Source: Mytilus galloprovincialis (lineage: Eukaryota; Mollusca; Bivalvia; Mytilida; Mytilidae). From it: 64,000 nt of DNA. Shown here in pieces: positions 23,877 through 37,340 of this stretch. The stretch is from the NCBI RefSeq assembly GCF_965363235.1, contig NC_134843.1, positions 91,049,795 to 91,113,794 of the forward strand, written 5' to 3'. Positions within the stretch are counted from its first letter, which is position 1; every line of letters starts with the position of its first letter. A program made the translations under genes and the position numbers. A model generated the notes under the pieces. It ran no database searches and had not been told where the DNA came from. It saw only the letters and a program-made list of their open reading frames with translations.

Positions 23877-24060
23877 CTGAAAAAAAAAGAATATTAATAA
23901 AAATTCAAAAATGAAAAAGACACTAACGATATCAAAAAAATTGACACAAATTTGTAGACAGAAATTGTGTAACCTTTGGGGTGACCTAATATTTTGTTGT
24001 TTTAAAAGTGTTTTTTTTCTAATGAGATTGGATGGAGGAAAAGTGAGGGTGTGGTGTGGT

Positions 24061-24086
24061 GGGGTGGGGGGTGGGGGGGGTTGGGG
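24061..24086 (+). other. G-quadruplex-capable G-runs
   Basis: Four runs of 4, 6, 8 and 4 G separated by one or two T. The tract lies in the intron next to the orphan exon and is absent from both arms at the matching place. Confidence 0.7.
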
Positions 24087-24567
24087 TTATGGTGTGTATT
24101 GATGTGATATGTATTTGTCACTTTTGAAAATAACAATTTTTCTAACAAATGAGCAATTCAGATGCATATAATTCTATTTCTTTCTAGTTCTGCTATTTTA
24201 ACCTAGAGAGTAGAACATCAGAAATGTGTTTTTCTATCAATAGAAACCATTATGTTTGATCAGAATAAATGAATTAAACATAATGCACATGTTGGCGTTC
24301 TATTGGTAATTCAAAGAAGGAAAAACAAAAAGAGGTGCGACAGATCTGAAAAGCGCTCATAAGTTACACTATCCATTTCTTGGCCAAATATAAAGTAATT
24401 CTTTCCTAAAAAAAACCAAAAGTATTTGTTTTCATTCACATTTAAAAACAAATTCCAAATATTGATAAACAGGAAGAAGGTATCTTACAGATTCACAAAG
24501 TGAGCAATATTTACATCTGAACACTGTCAAACTGCTGACTAAATATGATGGAATTTTGTTAATAAGA

Positions 24568-25200
24568 ATCAGCAGGCTCCAGGCCCCGCTTTCGTTGTCC
24601 AATATAGTTTCTCTTATTCAAAGTGATTTTTTCCCTTTTCTCTTTTCTTTCCTTTACTCATTTATATCTTATTTTTAATGGGGTGGAAATGAAAGAAGAG
24701 AGGTGAAATAAATTTTGGATGTTCTATTATAAATGATTTTGATATCGAAAGAGTGATTTGGCAAGATGTAAAAAGATAATATTTACAGTATTTGGAACAT
24801 CTCTTCACTCGTCAATAGGGGTATGGATGTGTTTGGTTAGATTTCTAAGTTGCTGGAGTACAATATATCTGATTTTTTTAATATTTTTTTTTTTACTAGT
24901 TCTGTACTTTACACTCACAAAAGATTTGACAATAGGTGCTTTTTTCTAATGAGAGAAAGATTATGAAAAATGATTGTGGTCTGTGGCCAGCATACCCAAC
25001 GATATCAGTCCTTTTCAGGACCGATAACTCTGTCGATAAATATTGGCGGGTTAAATATATGCAATATCATCTTTTTGTACACAAGTTTAAATATCAAGAT
25101 CGATATCTTTTAATGCATGGATTCTACTTAAAATGTTGAATTAAAATGATAAATGACAAAAATCATATGCAATGAATTTTCATTAAATTTTCTTTAAGCA
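24568..25200. other. Unassigned spacer sequence
   Basis: No match inside the window and no convincing coding frame. Short open frames here are AT-rich and unsupported. Confidence 0.4.
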
Positions 25201-25244
25201 CTATCTATCTACACTATATAAAATAAATATGAATATGAAATATG

Positions 25245-25520
25245 ATTTTTTTCTTCAATCATTAATGAAAGTGAAATAGTGAAATACTATATCACCTTAA
25301 TATCAAGCAGCCAGTATGGTTCAATTTTGTCAAAATAAGCTTAAAAACAACGATTGTGAATTATTCAATTGCAAGTGAGTAATTCAACCTCATTGAATTC
25401 GTAATCATGTGACCTTCAGTTTCACTCCTTAGCTAGTGATGGATACCGAATGCATTGTGTGTGTTCAATTATTTAAAGGAAAAGAATGTCAACATGGAGA
25501 ATAAAACAAAAGCAAATCAT
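25245..25520 (+). repeat. Dispersed repeat shared with 55905-56150
   Basis: Same-orientation match, including 'cagccagtatggttcaat', 'ttgtcaaaataagct' and 'aaagaatgtcaacat'. Both copies are diverged. The element is not identified. Confidence 0.7.
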
Positions 25521-25879
25521 TCTTATACTGGCAAAAACGATAATTAACATATATTTTAAATTTATAGTATGAAATTAAACAGACCTTGAAAAATCCAATT
25601 GCATAAAGGTGATATATATATTATATCTTTATCTATGTTTATATCGCTTATATTGCAATTGGAGGTGCTCGATGGTTAACTCGATAGTTAATTAAATGGC
25701 GTCTAGACTTAGAGACACACGAAACGAAGCTACATATTATCGATCCCATGCCTAGTAAATTGTTTATTTAGACGTTTTATAATTTGGATGAATGTTTCTC
25801 AGAAGAAAATGCTTGTACCAAGTCATGAATATGACAGCTGTTATCCATTCGTTTGGTGTGTTTGATTTAAATTAGCTTA

Positions 25880-26035
25880 GTAGATATAAAAAGATATAAA
25901 AAGATGTGGTATGAGTGCCATTAAGATAACTCTCCATCCGAGTAACAATTTGTATAAAGTAAACCATTATATGTAAAGTATGTCCTTAAACAAGGCGCCT
26001 TTGCTCACACCTAACAGCAAGCTATAATTACAGTA
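25880..26035. repeat. Mussel-type short repeat at the inner edge of the right arm
   Basis: Same family as 4975-5115. It ends with 'aacagcaagctataa', directly beside the point where homology with the left arm begins. Confidence 0.7.
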
Positions 26036-28094
26036 TTATAATATAACAATGACCATTTTCCGGACTTGGAAAACAATATTTATAAACTATTGGTGCTGTG
26101 TTAAAATGCTTTACAGTGATGGTTTTATTGAATTGTAATCCCAATACATTAGCCGAGTAATGTAAATACGGAAATGATCTGAGGAAAGAGAATGACTTGG
26201 TTTTGTTCTGTGAATCAAACTGAAGTCGAATTGTACCAAATTGCCTAAATGAACTTTAGTTTTCTATGTGGTGTCTTGCGTACTATTTTTGTCTGTTTGT
26301 CTTTTTTATAGCCATTGCGTTGTCAGTTTATTTCCGATCTATGAGTTTGACTGTCTCTTTGGCATCTCTCGCCCTTATTTTCTCATTATTTGGCAACTGT
26401 CTTCCATTGTGTACCTGAAAATAATTGTATGAAAAAAGTTGCATACAGATATATTTCAATCAGAATCAGAATTTGAGTTCGTATTACCATTCTTATCCAG
26501 GTGCATGATTTGCGTTAAACCCTCAATAATTTCTGACCTTAAAGTAGACATGTTTCGAAACAGTTGATTAATTCAAGCACTAAGAAGCTTTTTGTTGTTC
26601 CCACTGACCATGGCAGTTGTGAATTATTCTATAATTTGAACAGGTAATAATTTATTTTGAGCTATGCCTTAACAAAGATTTATTTTGTATCAGTAGGGTG
26701 TCACTGCCTGTTTGAAAATAAGTTGGGTTTTGTTATACCTACTAAGTTTAGAATTTTTCTATTGCATTATTTTCAATTATTGCCTAATTGTAAAGGCATC
26801 GTACCGAATATATTTTTAATTTGACCTGGGTCCTAACTTTACCGTCTCATTTGCTCACTGAATAGCGATAATCTCCCTAATTTACAGATTTCTTAGATCT
26901 TGTGGTTTTTTTTGGATGGTAAATAAAAGTTTTCAGATGATAAACGAGTTTAGGTTTACATACTCGACATATATATGTTATTTGACAATGATAGATGATA
27001 GTTTGCTCCATCTGTGTCACCCGTCGTGTTCCTTATTTAAGTACAAACCCGGTGATAAGTCTAATCCGATAAGTCACTTTCGGGAAATAGAGGACGGATT
27101 ACACATATCCATTGTCATTTTTACAACAGATATTCCATGACGGTCAATTATTCGCAATTTAAGAAGGGTAATATCATCATTAGGTTATATAGCTTCCTTG
27201 TGCGTATACATATTAAAAACAAATCAATTGCTTCTTCTCATGAGTCCAGCTTTCAAAAATTTGTGAAATAATTTGGGTTGTTTTTGTTTGTTTGTATTAA
27301 AACCACTTTTTTACTAAAAAATTGATTTTTATTAAAACAAACATGCACGAAATTTAAAAAGGGTAAATTTTTCTATAAAACCAGGTTTAATCCACTATTA
27401 TCTACATAATAAAATACCTGTACCAAGTTAGGAATATGACAGTTTTATCTATTCTTTTCATGTGTTTGAGGCTTTGAAATTTTCCATTTGATTAGGCACC
27501 TCCAGTTTTTAATTTTCCTCGGAGTTCGGTATTTTGGTTATTTTACTTTTTGCCTGTTTCTCAGATCTACACTTCCTGTTTTGTAAATCCCAAATCAGGT
27601 GCATGAAGTTGTTTGATATGAAATGGCTGTCCCTTTACTTAAGCTTAAGACAGAAGAGCTATGAATGCTTCCAATTGAGGAATTTAGCATAAAAAACAAT
27701 GATGATAAGAAATAATGGTGTGCCTTCTTTATAAGCGAGCTTACATTGCCATTTAAATCTCTTGAATACTATTCATTAGAAAAATACAGTCAGGTTGATG
27801 AATTTAATTTGTATACAAAATTAATACAATATCGATTGAACTACCTGTATAAATAATAGGTTACTGACAAAATATAACACATTCAAAGTAAAGCAGTTAA
27901 TGCTGCTTGTAGAGCTGAACTTTGCAGGCTACCGTTGTGGTCAAAAATATCATTTTTGTATTAAGTTTTTTTTATCATATTTGAAGGTCTGAAAACTCAC
28001 TTGTATCCAAAGTTTTTCTGGCAACTGAAAAAAAGAACCCCTGGACAAAGAAACTTTATTTTATTTTAAACAATCTCGATTTTCAAACCTAGCT

Positions 28095-28113
28095 GGGGGA
28101 GGGGGGGGGGGGA
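28095..28113 (+). repeat. Poly(G) tract, right arm
   Basis: Seventeen or so G with one A. The left arm at the matching place has only five C on the plus strand. It is a length-variable homopolymer. Confidence 0.6.
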
Positions 28114-28815
28114 CTTTCTGTTAAACAATATCTACCTAGTATTAAACAACGAGTGATTGATCAGTGCACACAGAATCAATCATCAAAAATTCATGATTCA
28201 TCAAAATTAAAATTTTACCAACAATTTCATAATCCAAATCAGCGTAGTCCTTATGTTGATGTTCTAAGTAATAAATTAGAAAGGTCATCTCTGTGTAAAA
28301 TAAGATTGAGTGTACACAATCTTGCTATTGAAAAAGGGCAATATTTAGGTTTATCCACCGATGAACGAGTTTGTAATGTATGTAAATTAGGTGAGGTAGA
28401 AGATGAAAATCACTTTTTACTGAAATGTGAATTTAAAAATATTATATTAAATATACTTCAACTTGTTTGGATTCGAGCGTCACTGACGAGTCTTTTGTAG
28501 ACAAAACGCGCGTCTGGCGTATATACTAAATTTAGTCCTGGTATCTATGATGAGTTTATTTCCTACATGTTGTAGTGAAAATCAGCTAAATATTAATAGT
28601 TGCATTAATAGTAATGCTTCAAAAGTCCTGAAAGTGACTAGTTCGTATATATATAAATGTCTGGTGTATGGAAACGAGATTTAAGCTTCTTAATTATAAC
28701 ATATTTAACTACAAGTATACTGTATTTATTGTTGTAATGCACTGAAATATGGGCCTTTGCCAATTATTGTAATTGTGTTTGTGTCAATAAAATATTTGTA
28801 TTTGTATTCAAACTA
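28110..28815 (+). pseudogene. 3' end of old LINE-type retrotransposon, right arm
   Basis: Counterpart of 14950-16375 without the MITE. The 115-codon frame at 28153-28500 ends with the C..C...ENHFLLKC region, and the tail ends AATAAAATATTTG near 28790. Its hammerhead-like segment (28477-28520) has AAAA where the core needs GAAA. Confidence 0.65.
28477..28520 (+). ncRNA. Hammerhead ribozyme relic with G12 change (right arm)
   Basis: Same layout as 15243-15286 on the other arm. CTGACGA is still compatible with CUGANGA, helix II and GUC are kept, but the required GAAA is AAAA. It is predicted inactive. Confidence 0.7.
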
Positions 28816-30999
28816 ATTTTCAAAAGAAAAAACGAAGTGAAGGAAATAACAATAGTTTTATGTTTTGTAACACCTGTACCAGTACAAATACAACTTCATG
28901 TTGTAATTTAAATTGGTAAATTAGTCTAGAAAATAGATATTCAGCCTTGGGAAATAAATATCCATAGTTCACATGTAGCTTAAGATGGTTGTAATACAAC
29001 CACAAACAATTTGCGTTCATATAATTTTATCATAAAAGAAGTTGTAGTCGTCGTCGTTCGAAGATACACTTGGTTTGCGGACAATAACTTAAGTTGCGAA
29101 TGGATCTCTATGAAATTTTACCAGAAGGTTTAAGACCCCAAAAATGAAGGTTTGGAATGATTTTGGAGGTTACATGTATCATATGGTATCAACAGTTAGG
29201 GAAATAGGGAAAAAATGTAGTTTCCAGACAATAACTTGTGTATAAATGTAGGGATCTATTTAAAATTGTTCCATATCACAAGGGACGGTTGGGATTGGTT
29301 GGATGTACAGTATTTGCTAAACGTTCAAGAATTAGGGGCCAAAACAAGCATTTTCTAGTTTCCAGACAATAACGTGTGTTACAGTTTAAGGAAATCTCTG
29401 TAAATTACACTTTCCCTGAAAAGAAAATAGACTTCAAAATTACAGTTAATTAAAATTCGTTTTTAAGGGGGTTGGGTTTTTTCAAAAAAAAAATTCTAGG
29501 GATATATTTGATTATTGATTATTTCTGATTTATATTTAAAAGCCTCATATACTGATAGGAGATTCACACCTAACAGGGTGAGTAAATTATCCTACACATA
29601 AGATTAACTGAGTATTGTGCAATAGCAAGAAAATTATAACAAATTTTTAAACCTGAATTTTTGGATTATAGACCATACTAGGTGAATCAAATGGCCCATT
29701 TCTAATTTTTAAGATCTTAAACCACCTGAATTTTGTGTTAGAAACCTATATTATGTCAAAAATTTGAACACAATCTAAATTCAAACAGTATTCAGCTTTC
29801 ATATTTTGTCCAAACTTGCCCCAACTGTTCAGGGTTCGACATCTGTGGTCTTATCAGTCTGTGCTCGGCGAAACCTGTTATTGACATATTGCTTTTGTGA
29901 AGAAAAATATGTTTGAAAACATAAAACCAGGATAAAATCTCAAATTTGTGAATCAAATTGAAAAAATTGGTACGATTGGCTTTTTTTTAATATTTAATTT
30001 GAATATTACAGGTTTTCTTTAAATGACCGCAATATTTGTCGATTTGCAGTCATATTTTACAAATACGTAAATTTATGTTCTGAAAAAGACGAAAATGACA
30101 TAAACATCAAATTATTGATTATTGATTATGCCATAAACATCAAATTATTGATGTTCTAGTTTCTTCTCTTTTTTAAACACGACATATTCAAAAATAAACC
30201 TGAAAATAACACTTCATAAATTGTATGAGTCTGAAGGGCTTCTCTGATTTTACCTTCGCGAGGAACGCCGAAGGTAGAATATATATAAAGCCAAGGATGT
30301 AGAGAACGTAAAGATTTGAAGAGCTACATATAACCTTAAAAGGCAAAAGAAAAATAGTAGTTAAATCCATCTTTGACTTTGACTGAGGAATTTGAAAACC
30401 TGGGTTCTTAATGCTTTATATTTTTAAGTAAATTCAAATAAATACAACTATTGACCCATTCTGTGTGCAAAAATAAAAATCATAAAAAAAGACAGGCAAA
30501 AAACGAGAGTTGAACTGTCTATCAGTGTTACTACGTATACGAACGTTAGCTCTTCAACTCTTCCACACATTGAGAATAACAAGTACCAGACACATATAGA
30601 CACATGTGTCTATATGTCTACGAAGATGAATCAAACATTTAAAAATTCTTTTTCTTAATGCATTCTTGAATTTTTATCAACAATATTAAACAGTAAAGTA
30701 AGCGTTATCGCGGGATAGAACGATGTGATTTTTTGGTGCTTGAAACCCGTGTTATCCACGAAATTTCGGAAGTTCTTGTGAAAAAATGGCGGTCCGTTGA
30801 AAGTTTTATCTAGTAGCGGTATAACGGATTCTAGTGACAGGCACGTTTGTCTACTCCAGGGAAGTATACTTTTTCACGAACAACTTGTTTTAACGGACTT
30901 TCCCCTGGTGCCCTTCGTATGCAAAGTCGATAACATGCTTCTGCAAATCCTTTGGAACAATGGGTCTATTATCATGAAGTATGATCTCACTATCATTAA

Positions 31000-32099
31000 A
31001 GCCCCGGTCACAACATATCATACGATTTTTTGTCGTGGAAGATCTATAAAAAAGGGTTGTCGTGGCACTGTTGTGAAAAATGTCCAAAAAACATTTCCAG
31101 TGGTCACATCAGCTACGACATCTCCACGATGGGTACACGACAGATAAAAAAGAATTGTAAGTGTACTGTCGTAGGTAAGTCGCAAGTCGGTCGTGCGATA
31201 GTCGTACGACAGTCGTGAGTTGTTTGGGGCTATTTTTCAGGTTTGTTTTCATGTCATGGGATGCGCGTGTTATTGTCGTACCACTGTCGTACGACTGTCA
31301 TGTCACTGTCTTGAAACATCACAGGCTCCATCCTCATGAATCTAACGAAATCACCGGTAGATTCCCGCTCCAACTCTTGCATCAGTGTATACTATTCTGC
31401 CCAATCATAAGGCGCCGTTCGATCAATGGCCTAACCCACCAACGTCGGGCGTTTTGCTGGTTCCTATACTGTTCACGGGCTCGAATTAACGCTAACAGGA
31501 CCATATTTTTGCTCTTGTTGGAGTCCGGCAAAGCGTCTATTCAGCAGGACCGAGCGTAATCGTTCTAGTGGAACAGTCACCCCCTTTAAACGACAGACGG
31601 TATGTTTTTCAAAACATTCATTCCCGCCGAATTGTATTCTTCTGAATAAAACAAAAATATGATGCACGACGAACGTACCACTGTCGTTCGACAGACAATC
31701 AATGTTGTGCGAGCATCGTACGAAATTTGGTATTCGTGAGACTGTGGGGTGACTGTATCACGAGTGCCTTGCGACAGTCGTATGATTGTCGTACGACAGT
31801 CTTGCAACAGTTGTACGATTTTTCTTGATTAAAATGGTTTATGTTGGTACCCACGACAATGTGTTTATCGCACGACAGTGGTAAGACACTATCACGACAG
31901 CCACAAGACAGTGACACGATAAAATATCGTAGAGCAAAAAAAGTGCATGTTTAATTTTCGTCCCACGACACACGACAGCGCCACGATGCTCAAAATATCG
32001 TGCGACTGTCGTACGATAATCACAATTGACCCACAATTTGACCAATTTTCATGTCGTGGCGCTGCATAGATGTGTCGTGGGTTCGTTGTGACCAGGGCT
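31000..32099. mobile_element. PIF/Harbinger-type non-autonomous transposon, right copy
   Basis: The ends agcccCggtcacaac and gttgtgaccAgggct are inverted repeats with one mismatch. TAA is duplicated on both sides (30997-30999, 32100-32102). At 1100 bp it lacks the SINE found in the left copy. It holds the same transposase relic and many 'gtcgtacgac' motifs. A 3-bp TWA duplication is the Harbinger hallmark. Confidence 0.8.
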
Positions 32100-32460
32100 T
32101 AACGGGAACGACTGTCAATTCGTATCGTAGTTTTGACAACGTATCAAGCGCAGTGCTCTCATGATTGTCCAACCAGTCGATCTAGGGTGACAAACAATGC
32201 GTGGTTCGGCTGTGCTGACCTAGGTTGTTATACGTATTCGTTTTTATTCTGTAGTTAGTCACCACTTCGGTGTTGGACATGTTTATCAATTATATGGTCA
32301 TTTTTATAAATTTACTGTTTACAAAAGTAGGAATTATTCTAAATACTAAGGAATTTTCTTATCCCAGGCAGATAACCTTAGCGTATTTGGAACAACTTTT
32401 AGGAATTTTCGGTCATCAATGCTCTTTATATTTATTTGGCTTTCTCTACTTTTTTTTACC

Positions 32461-32503
32461 TGAGCGTCGCTGGTGAGTCTTGTGTAGACGAAACACGTCT
32501 GGT
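32461..32503 (+). ncRNA. Hammerhead-ribozyme-like motif with A6G core change (right arm)
   Basis: Counterpart of 10490-10534, with the same CTGGTGA core change and an additional change in the helix-I strand (GCGTCG). Confidence 0.55.
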
Positions 32504-32571
32504 GTAGTAAGTTATAAGCCTGGTATCTTTAATAACTATTAGCATGTCGTAATATTCTATTGTATTGTTTA

Positions 32572-35122
32572 CACGGCCGACACTCGGCTAACCGAGAGAT
32601 TGGTCGGTTAATCTATATTGAGTATGCGGCTATATCGGCGGTTGGTCTGTTAATCGGGTTGGCTAAAGTCTGTTAATCAGGTGTTATCGAGAAAATCATT
32701 GAAAGTTCAGCATGTTTCATTGTATAACTTTTTAAATATATTTTTATCATAAAAAATATTCATGTCTAACAAAACAATTCAATGTACTGAATCCAGTGGT
32801 GTAATTATTATTTTTCTAGCTTCAATGTACGATCTATAAAATGAAAAGGCGGGTTACTCATCAATAAATTTATACACATTTTACACACACAAACTGTACA
32901 CAAAATAACACGTTGGTTGAATTTACGTGCATGCAATATTTTGAACATCGAGAAAAGACATAATGAAATCATTGTGTGAAAATTCTTCACGAAAATCTGT
33001 ATTTTGGTGACATAAATCAATCTTTATTTAAAACCTGGTCTGTTAATGGGTCGGATGTATAAAACCCAGTCTGTTAATTGGTCTGTTAAGAGTTATGAAT
33101 GGCAATAAAAGTATAATTTTATTGCTATATGGGGTGTTATCGGATCAATCGGGTAGGCTCAAGACGAGCGGCTAAAATATACGGAAACAACACATGAGCA
33201 ATGAAACATAAAATATACGGAAACAACATATGAACAATGAACAATTTAAACAATGGAAATTGAAAATTGATAAAAACGGTTTCAAAAAGTGTAATATTAA
33301 AGTAATGTTAATTTCATCCAAGAATGGTCGCATATGTCATGTGGATTTTGTTTAATTGTCATGAACGACACCAATTTGTCATCTACATTGGTAACCAGTA
33401 TATAGATCAGAGATAAACATCGTAATGTAACTAAACATCAGTAAGTAAAATATATTGGGATGCTAAAATATAAAGAATAGAGAAAGAATAATGAGTAAGA
33501 TAAATAAAAGGTAAAAGGAAAAAAAGTCACGGAGGAAACGTGACATAACAATTTAAAGAATACAGAAATAACCCCCCCCTCCCCCCCCCAAAAAAAAAAT
33601 CCGAACCCTCATGGTATACACGATAATCTGGATGGAGTAGCAGAATATAGAATAATAAATAAGGACAGTAGAAAGTGATGCATTGCTAAAAAAGAGAGAA
33701 AAAATAATAATTGTTTAAGAAACATCCCTGGGTGTTGAAACAGTAACAGATTTCGATGTACTCTAATTGGTGACAAATGCTAGAAGTTTACATGCGGACA
33801 ACTGCCGTTCTCCTCTACACTTATGAAGAAAGGAACTAAACGGAATAAAATGTATTAAAACTCAAGATGACCAAATGTAGCTGCATTCGCTCATTTCCAT
33901 TTACTACTTGAGAATGATTTGTAAACAACATATGATTAAGTAATAGAAATAAAGAACCAATTGGACGATGCTTACGAATTAGGGTTAAACGTCCAGTGAC
34001 AAATATCATGTGCATATGAGAATGACAACACGTTATATGTACCCTGTTGTATTAGAAAGACACTTTCAGTCGGATTTGAGAACGTGCTACTTTGAACAGA
34101 CACAAAAATTGAGGCTGATTGAAAACGTTAATAATAAATTCATGCGTATTCCAGCGGCCAATTCATATCACACTATATTGACGTGACACACCCTTCAATG
34201 AAATGCAAAGAAAGTCAAAATAAAAATGCTCTTACTAGTAAATCACAACCGAAATGAATGACAGACGGACATTCTTTACAAAACTTAATGAACAACTGAA
34301 ATCACGATATTTGAGGTTTGCGTTATTTCGCAAAGGTTTGCGTTATAACGCAAAGGTTTGCATTGCGTTATGTACAACGCAAAGGTCTGCGTTTTATCGC
34401 AAAGGTTTGCATTATAACGCAAAAGGGTTGCGTTGTAACGCAAATATAGGACGACAAATTTTTTTAAAAATGTGTTGCGCTAATTCGCTTCCGTAGGATA
34501 CTGTTGCACCGTATTATCATTTTTTTTTTACTCAGGAACATCTCATTCTTAACTTTTTCTATAGGAAAATATAAAGGTAGCAAAAATAACTGTGGCTAAA
34601 TTACTCTTAACTGACACCATTTCAATTGTCCAACCCATTAACAGAATTTATTCCACTAATTTTCACTAAAACGTGGTAATATTCACTTTTTATTACAATT
34701 ATGAAATATTTACCAATGTAAATTTATGTTTTAGAACCAAAGTACTATTTTGTGTCCTTTAAATGATATCTAAAATTGTTTGTTCCGACTTTTATTTAAA
34801 AAAATGCTATGCGTATAAGCATAAATACTACATACTTGCGCGACGCCTTTTGATTTTACTGAAAACTGCGTAGACTGTGAAATGTTTTTACAAGTGGAAA
34901 ATGTTCTATGATAGATATCATTTTGTCAGACAGTTTTCTTTTTTTGATTTGGTTCTTATAATATGCCAAAAATCTTTATATTTAATAGAGTTTAACATTA
35001 AATTGTGCGTTTTACTCTTAACAGACGTATAACCAACCCGATTAACAGACCAACCGCCGATATAGCCGCATACTCGACTCGATTAACCGACCAATCTCTC
35101 GGTTAGCCGAGTGTCGGCCGTG
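32572..35122. mobile_element. 2.55-kb TIR transposon with 5-bp duplication, right arm only
   Basis: Terminal inverted repeats of about 90 bp (32572-32662 and 35033-35122) begin CACGGCCGACACTCGG and differ at a few places. GTTTA is duplicated at 32567-32571 and 35123-35127. The left arm (about 10425-10435) has a single GTTTA and no insert. No long frame, so it is non-autonomous. A 5-bp duplication with ends starting CAC fits Transib/RAG-like elements, but CMC-type elements also start with CAC, so the superfamily is open. Confidence 0.88.
34316..34445 (+). repeat. GCAAAGGTTTGCG minisatellite inside the TIR element
   Basis: About five to six imperfect units of roughly 20-24 bp, in which 'cgcaaaggtttgcg'-type blocks form short palindromes. 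Present only in the transposon. Confidence 0.7.
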
Positions 35123-35129
35123 GTTTATG

Positions 35130-35560
35130 TGTGTACTCTCTGAATGTTCTTCCATTTATTTGAATTGTAGTCCTGTCATGTAATGTTATCATTTATCATA
35201 TTCAACATTACCATAAAAGCGGCAGGTTTGGTTAGCCACAAAACCAGGTTCAATCCACCATTTTTTTTCTTAAAAAGTCCGGAAAATGGCAATTGTTATC
35301 TTATAGTTCGTTTCCATGTGTGTTGAATCGTCTTTTGTTTTTTTTGTTGCACTCTAATGTTTGTTGTTTCGTTCTTTTCCTCTTATATTTGATGTGTTTT
35401 CCTCATGTTCAGTTAGTAACTCGGATTTGTTTTCTCTCTATCGATTTATGACTTTCGAACAGCGGTATACTACTGCTGCCTTCATTTACAGATGACAATG
35501 GATATGTGCCAAATGGCAGACTGTTATATTGTCCCCTTTTTCCTGAAAGTGACCCAACAA
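35130..35560. repeat. Mussel-type dispersed repeat ('ttcgaacagcggtatac' family), right arm
   Basis: Arm counterpart of 10001-10450, with the recognisable core on the plus strand near 35453-35475. Confidence 0.7.
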
Positions 35561-36429
35561 ATTAGACTTATTACTGATTTAGTACTTACAGGAGCAACAC
35601 GATGAGTCAACATGTGAAGCAGAATCTGTTTACGCTTCCTGAGCACCTGCGATAACTGATATCTACAGTTGTTTGTATTTTTGTGTTTTTATCCATGGCG
35701 TTGTCAGTTTATGTTTCTACTACATGTTTGAATACCCCTTTGATATCGTTCGCCTCTCTTGTACTACTTTCTGACTGGGCCCAATTTAGTGGTGTAACTA
35801 TAAGGTATAATTCCCTGGACATACATGCAACATATTTTTTAATATACTTAGTCGTATCTATTGCATCTCAAACACAAAATGAAGTGTCACTGTGAATGCA
35901 ATACAAGATTTATAATGTCAAAGGGAGACTAGCCTAAAAAACAGAAGTAAACCTAAAATATAAACTACAGGTCATTGTGCTATCTTTCACATCAAAACAA
36001 GTCTTATAAATATATGACAAGTGTTAAAAGTCGCCAAGTAGAAACAAATTCAATTGAGACAACTACAAATGTGACATCAACCCCAAATTTCATTCGACTA
36101 AATACAACTACTGACATGGGACAAAAATAGCTTAAAAATAGTAATTATAATGTTTAATAGGCCACAAAGCTGTAATATGGTCAAGAGTGAGCCAATCATA
36201 ACAAAACTTGTGTTAAACTTCTCTTCATATATTAACTTCCACTTCTTGTTGGCAAATGAAATAATCTGTTATCATGGAGATATGTCTCGCTTTTTTGTAA
36301 TTTTGATTATCTAAATGTTGACATTAAAATAGCATACTTAACATGTTACATAAGTTAGGCAAATATTCAGTCAATGAGCCATAACATGGCTTAACAATCT
36401 CCATGAGATGTGCCAATGCTAATAAACCT

Positions 36430-37340
36430 GCATACCAAATATCATTGACTTATTATAAGACTTTCCCCTTTAAAAACACCTAAACACAAACATTAATTTT
36501 TAAATTATGTAAAAGTTTCAAAATCAATGAACCATGACGAGGAGTGGAGCTATATAATCTAAATGGAAACGATACCTACAAATGCCAATAAATTTGCTTA
36601 AAAATTAGCAGTTCATCTTAAACTGATCTAATCACAAACTAAAACATGTAAACTAAGCAAAAGTTTCAAAGTTGCGAGACCATAACTGAGGGGATGGGGC
36701 CAAATAATCTCCATGGTAATAAAAATGTACTAATGCTTGTACAACTGAATACCAATTAACATTTGTCTACCACTAATGGTTTCCCTTGAAGTGACCTAAT
36801 CACAGACTAATACATGTTAACTAAGCAAAAGTTTCAAAGTTGCGAGACCATAACTGAGGGGATGGGGCCAAATAATCTCCATGGTAATTAAAATGTACTA
36901 ATGCTTGTACAACTGAATACCAATTAACATTTGCCTACCACTAATGGTTTCCCTTGAAGTGACCTAATCACAGACTAATACATGTTAACTAAGCAAAAGT
37001 TTCAAAGTTAAGACCATGACTAAGGGTGCAGAGCAAAATAATCTCCATGGAAATGAGATATGCCAATGCTAATACAGCTGCATACCAAATATCATTCACC
37101 TACCACTAATGGTTCCCCATAAACTGACCTAATCACAAACTGATACATGTAAAATAGACAAAAGTTTCAAAGTCAATAGACCATGACTGAGGGAGCAGGG
37201 TCAAAAAATCTACATGGCAATGACATGAGCCAAGGCTAATACAACTGCATACCAAATATGATTGACCTACAACTTGATGTTCACCATACACTAGACCTAA
37301 GGACAAACTTTTACATTGTTGACGCAGCATACCTCTGTCA
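36430..37340. repeat. ~168-bp tandem repeat, right arm, expanded
   Basis: Units starting 'gcaaaagtttcaaag' occur at 36657, 36826 and 36993 (spacing 169 and 167), with more diverged units around them. The first two are almost identical, so expansion is recent and specific to this arm. Confidence 0.85.

Larger units (their letters stand above)
23669..24567 (-). repeat. Third copy of RANBP2 3' region, inverted part
   Basis: Matches the minus-strand version of left-arm 5480-6440 (and right-arm 41440-42745, plus). It stops inside the intron before reaching the next exon. It is more diverged than the two arms are from each other. Confidence 0.85.
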
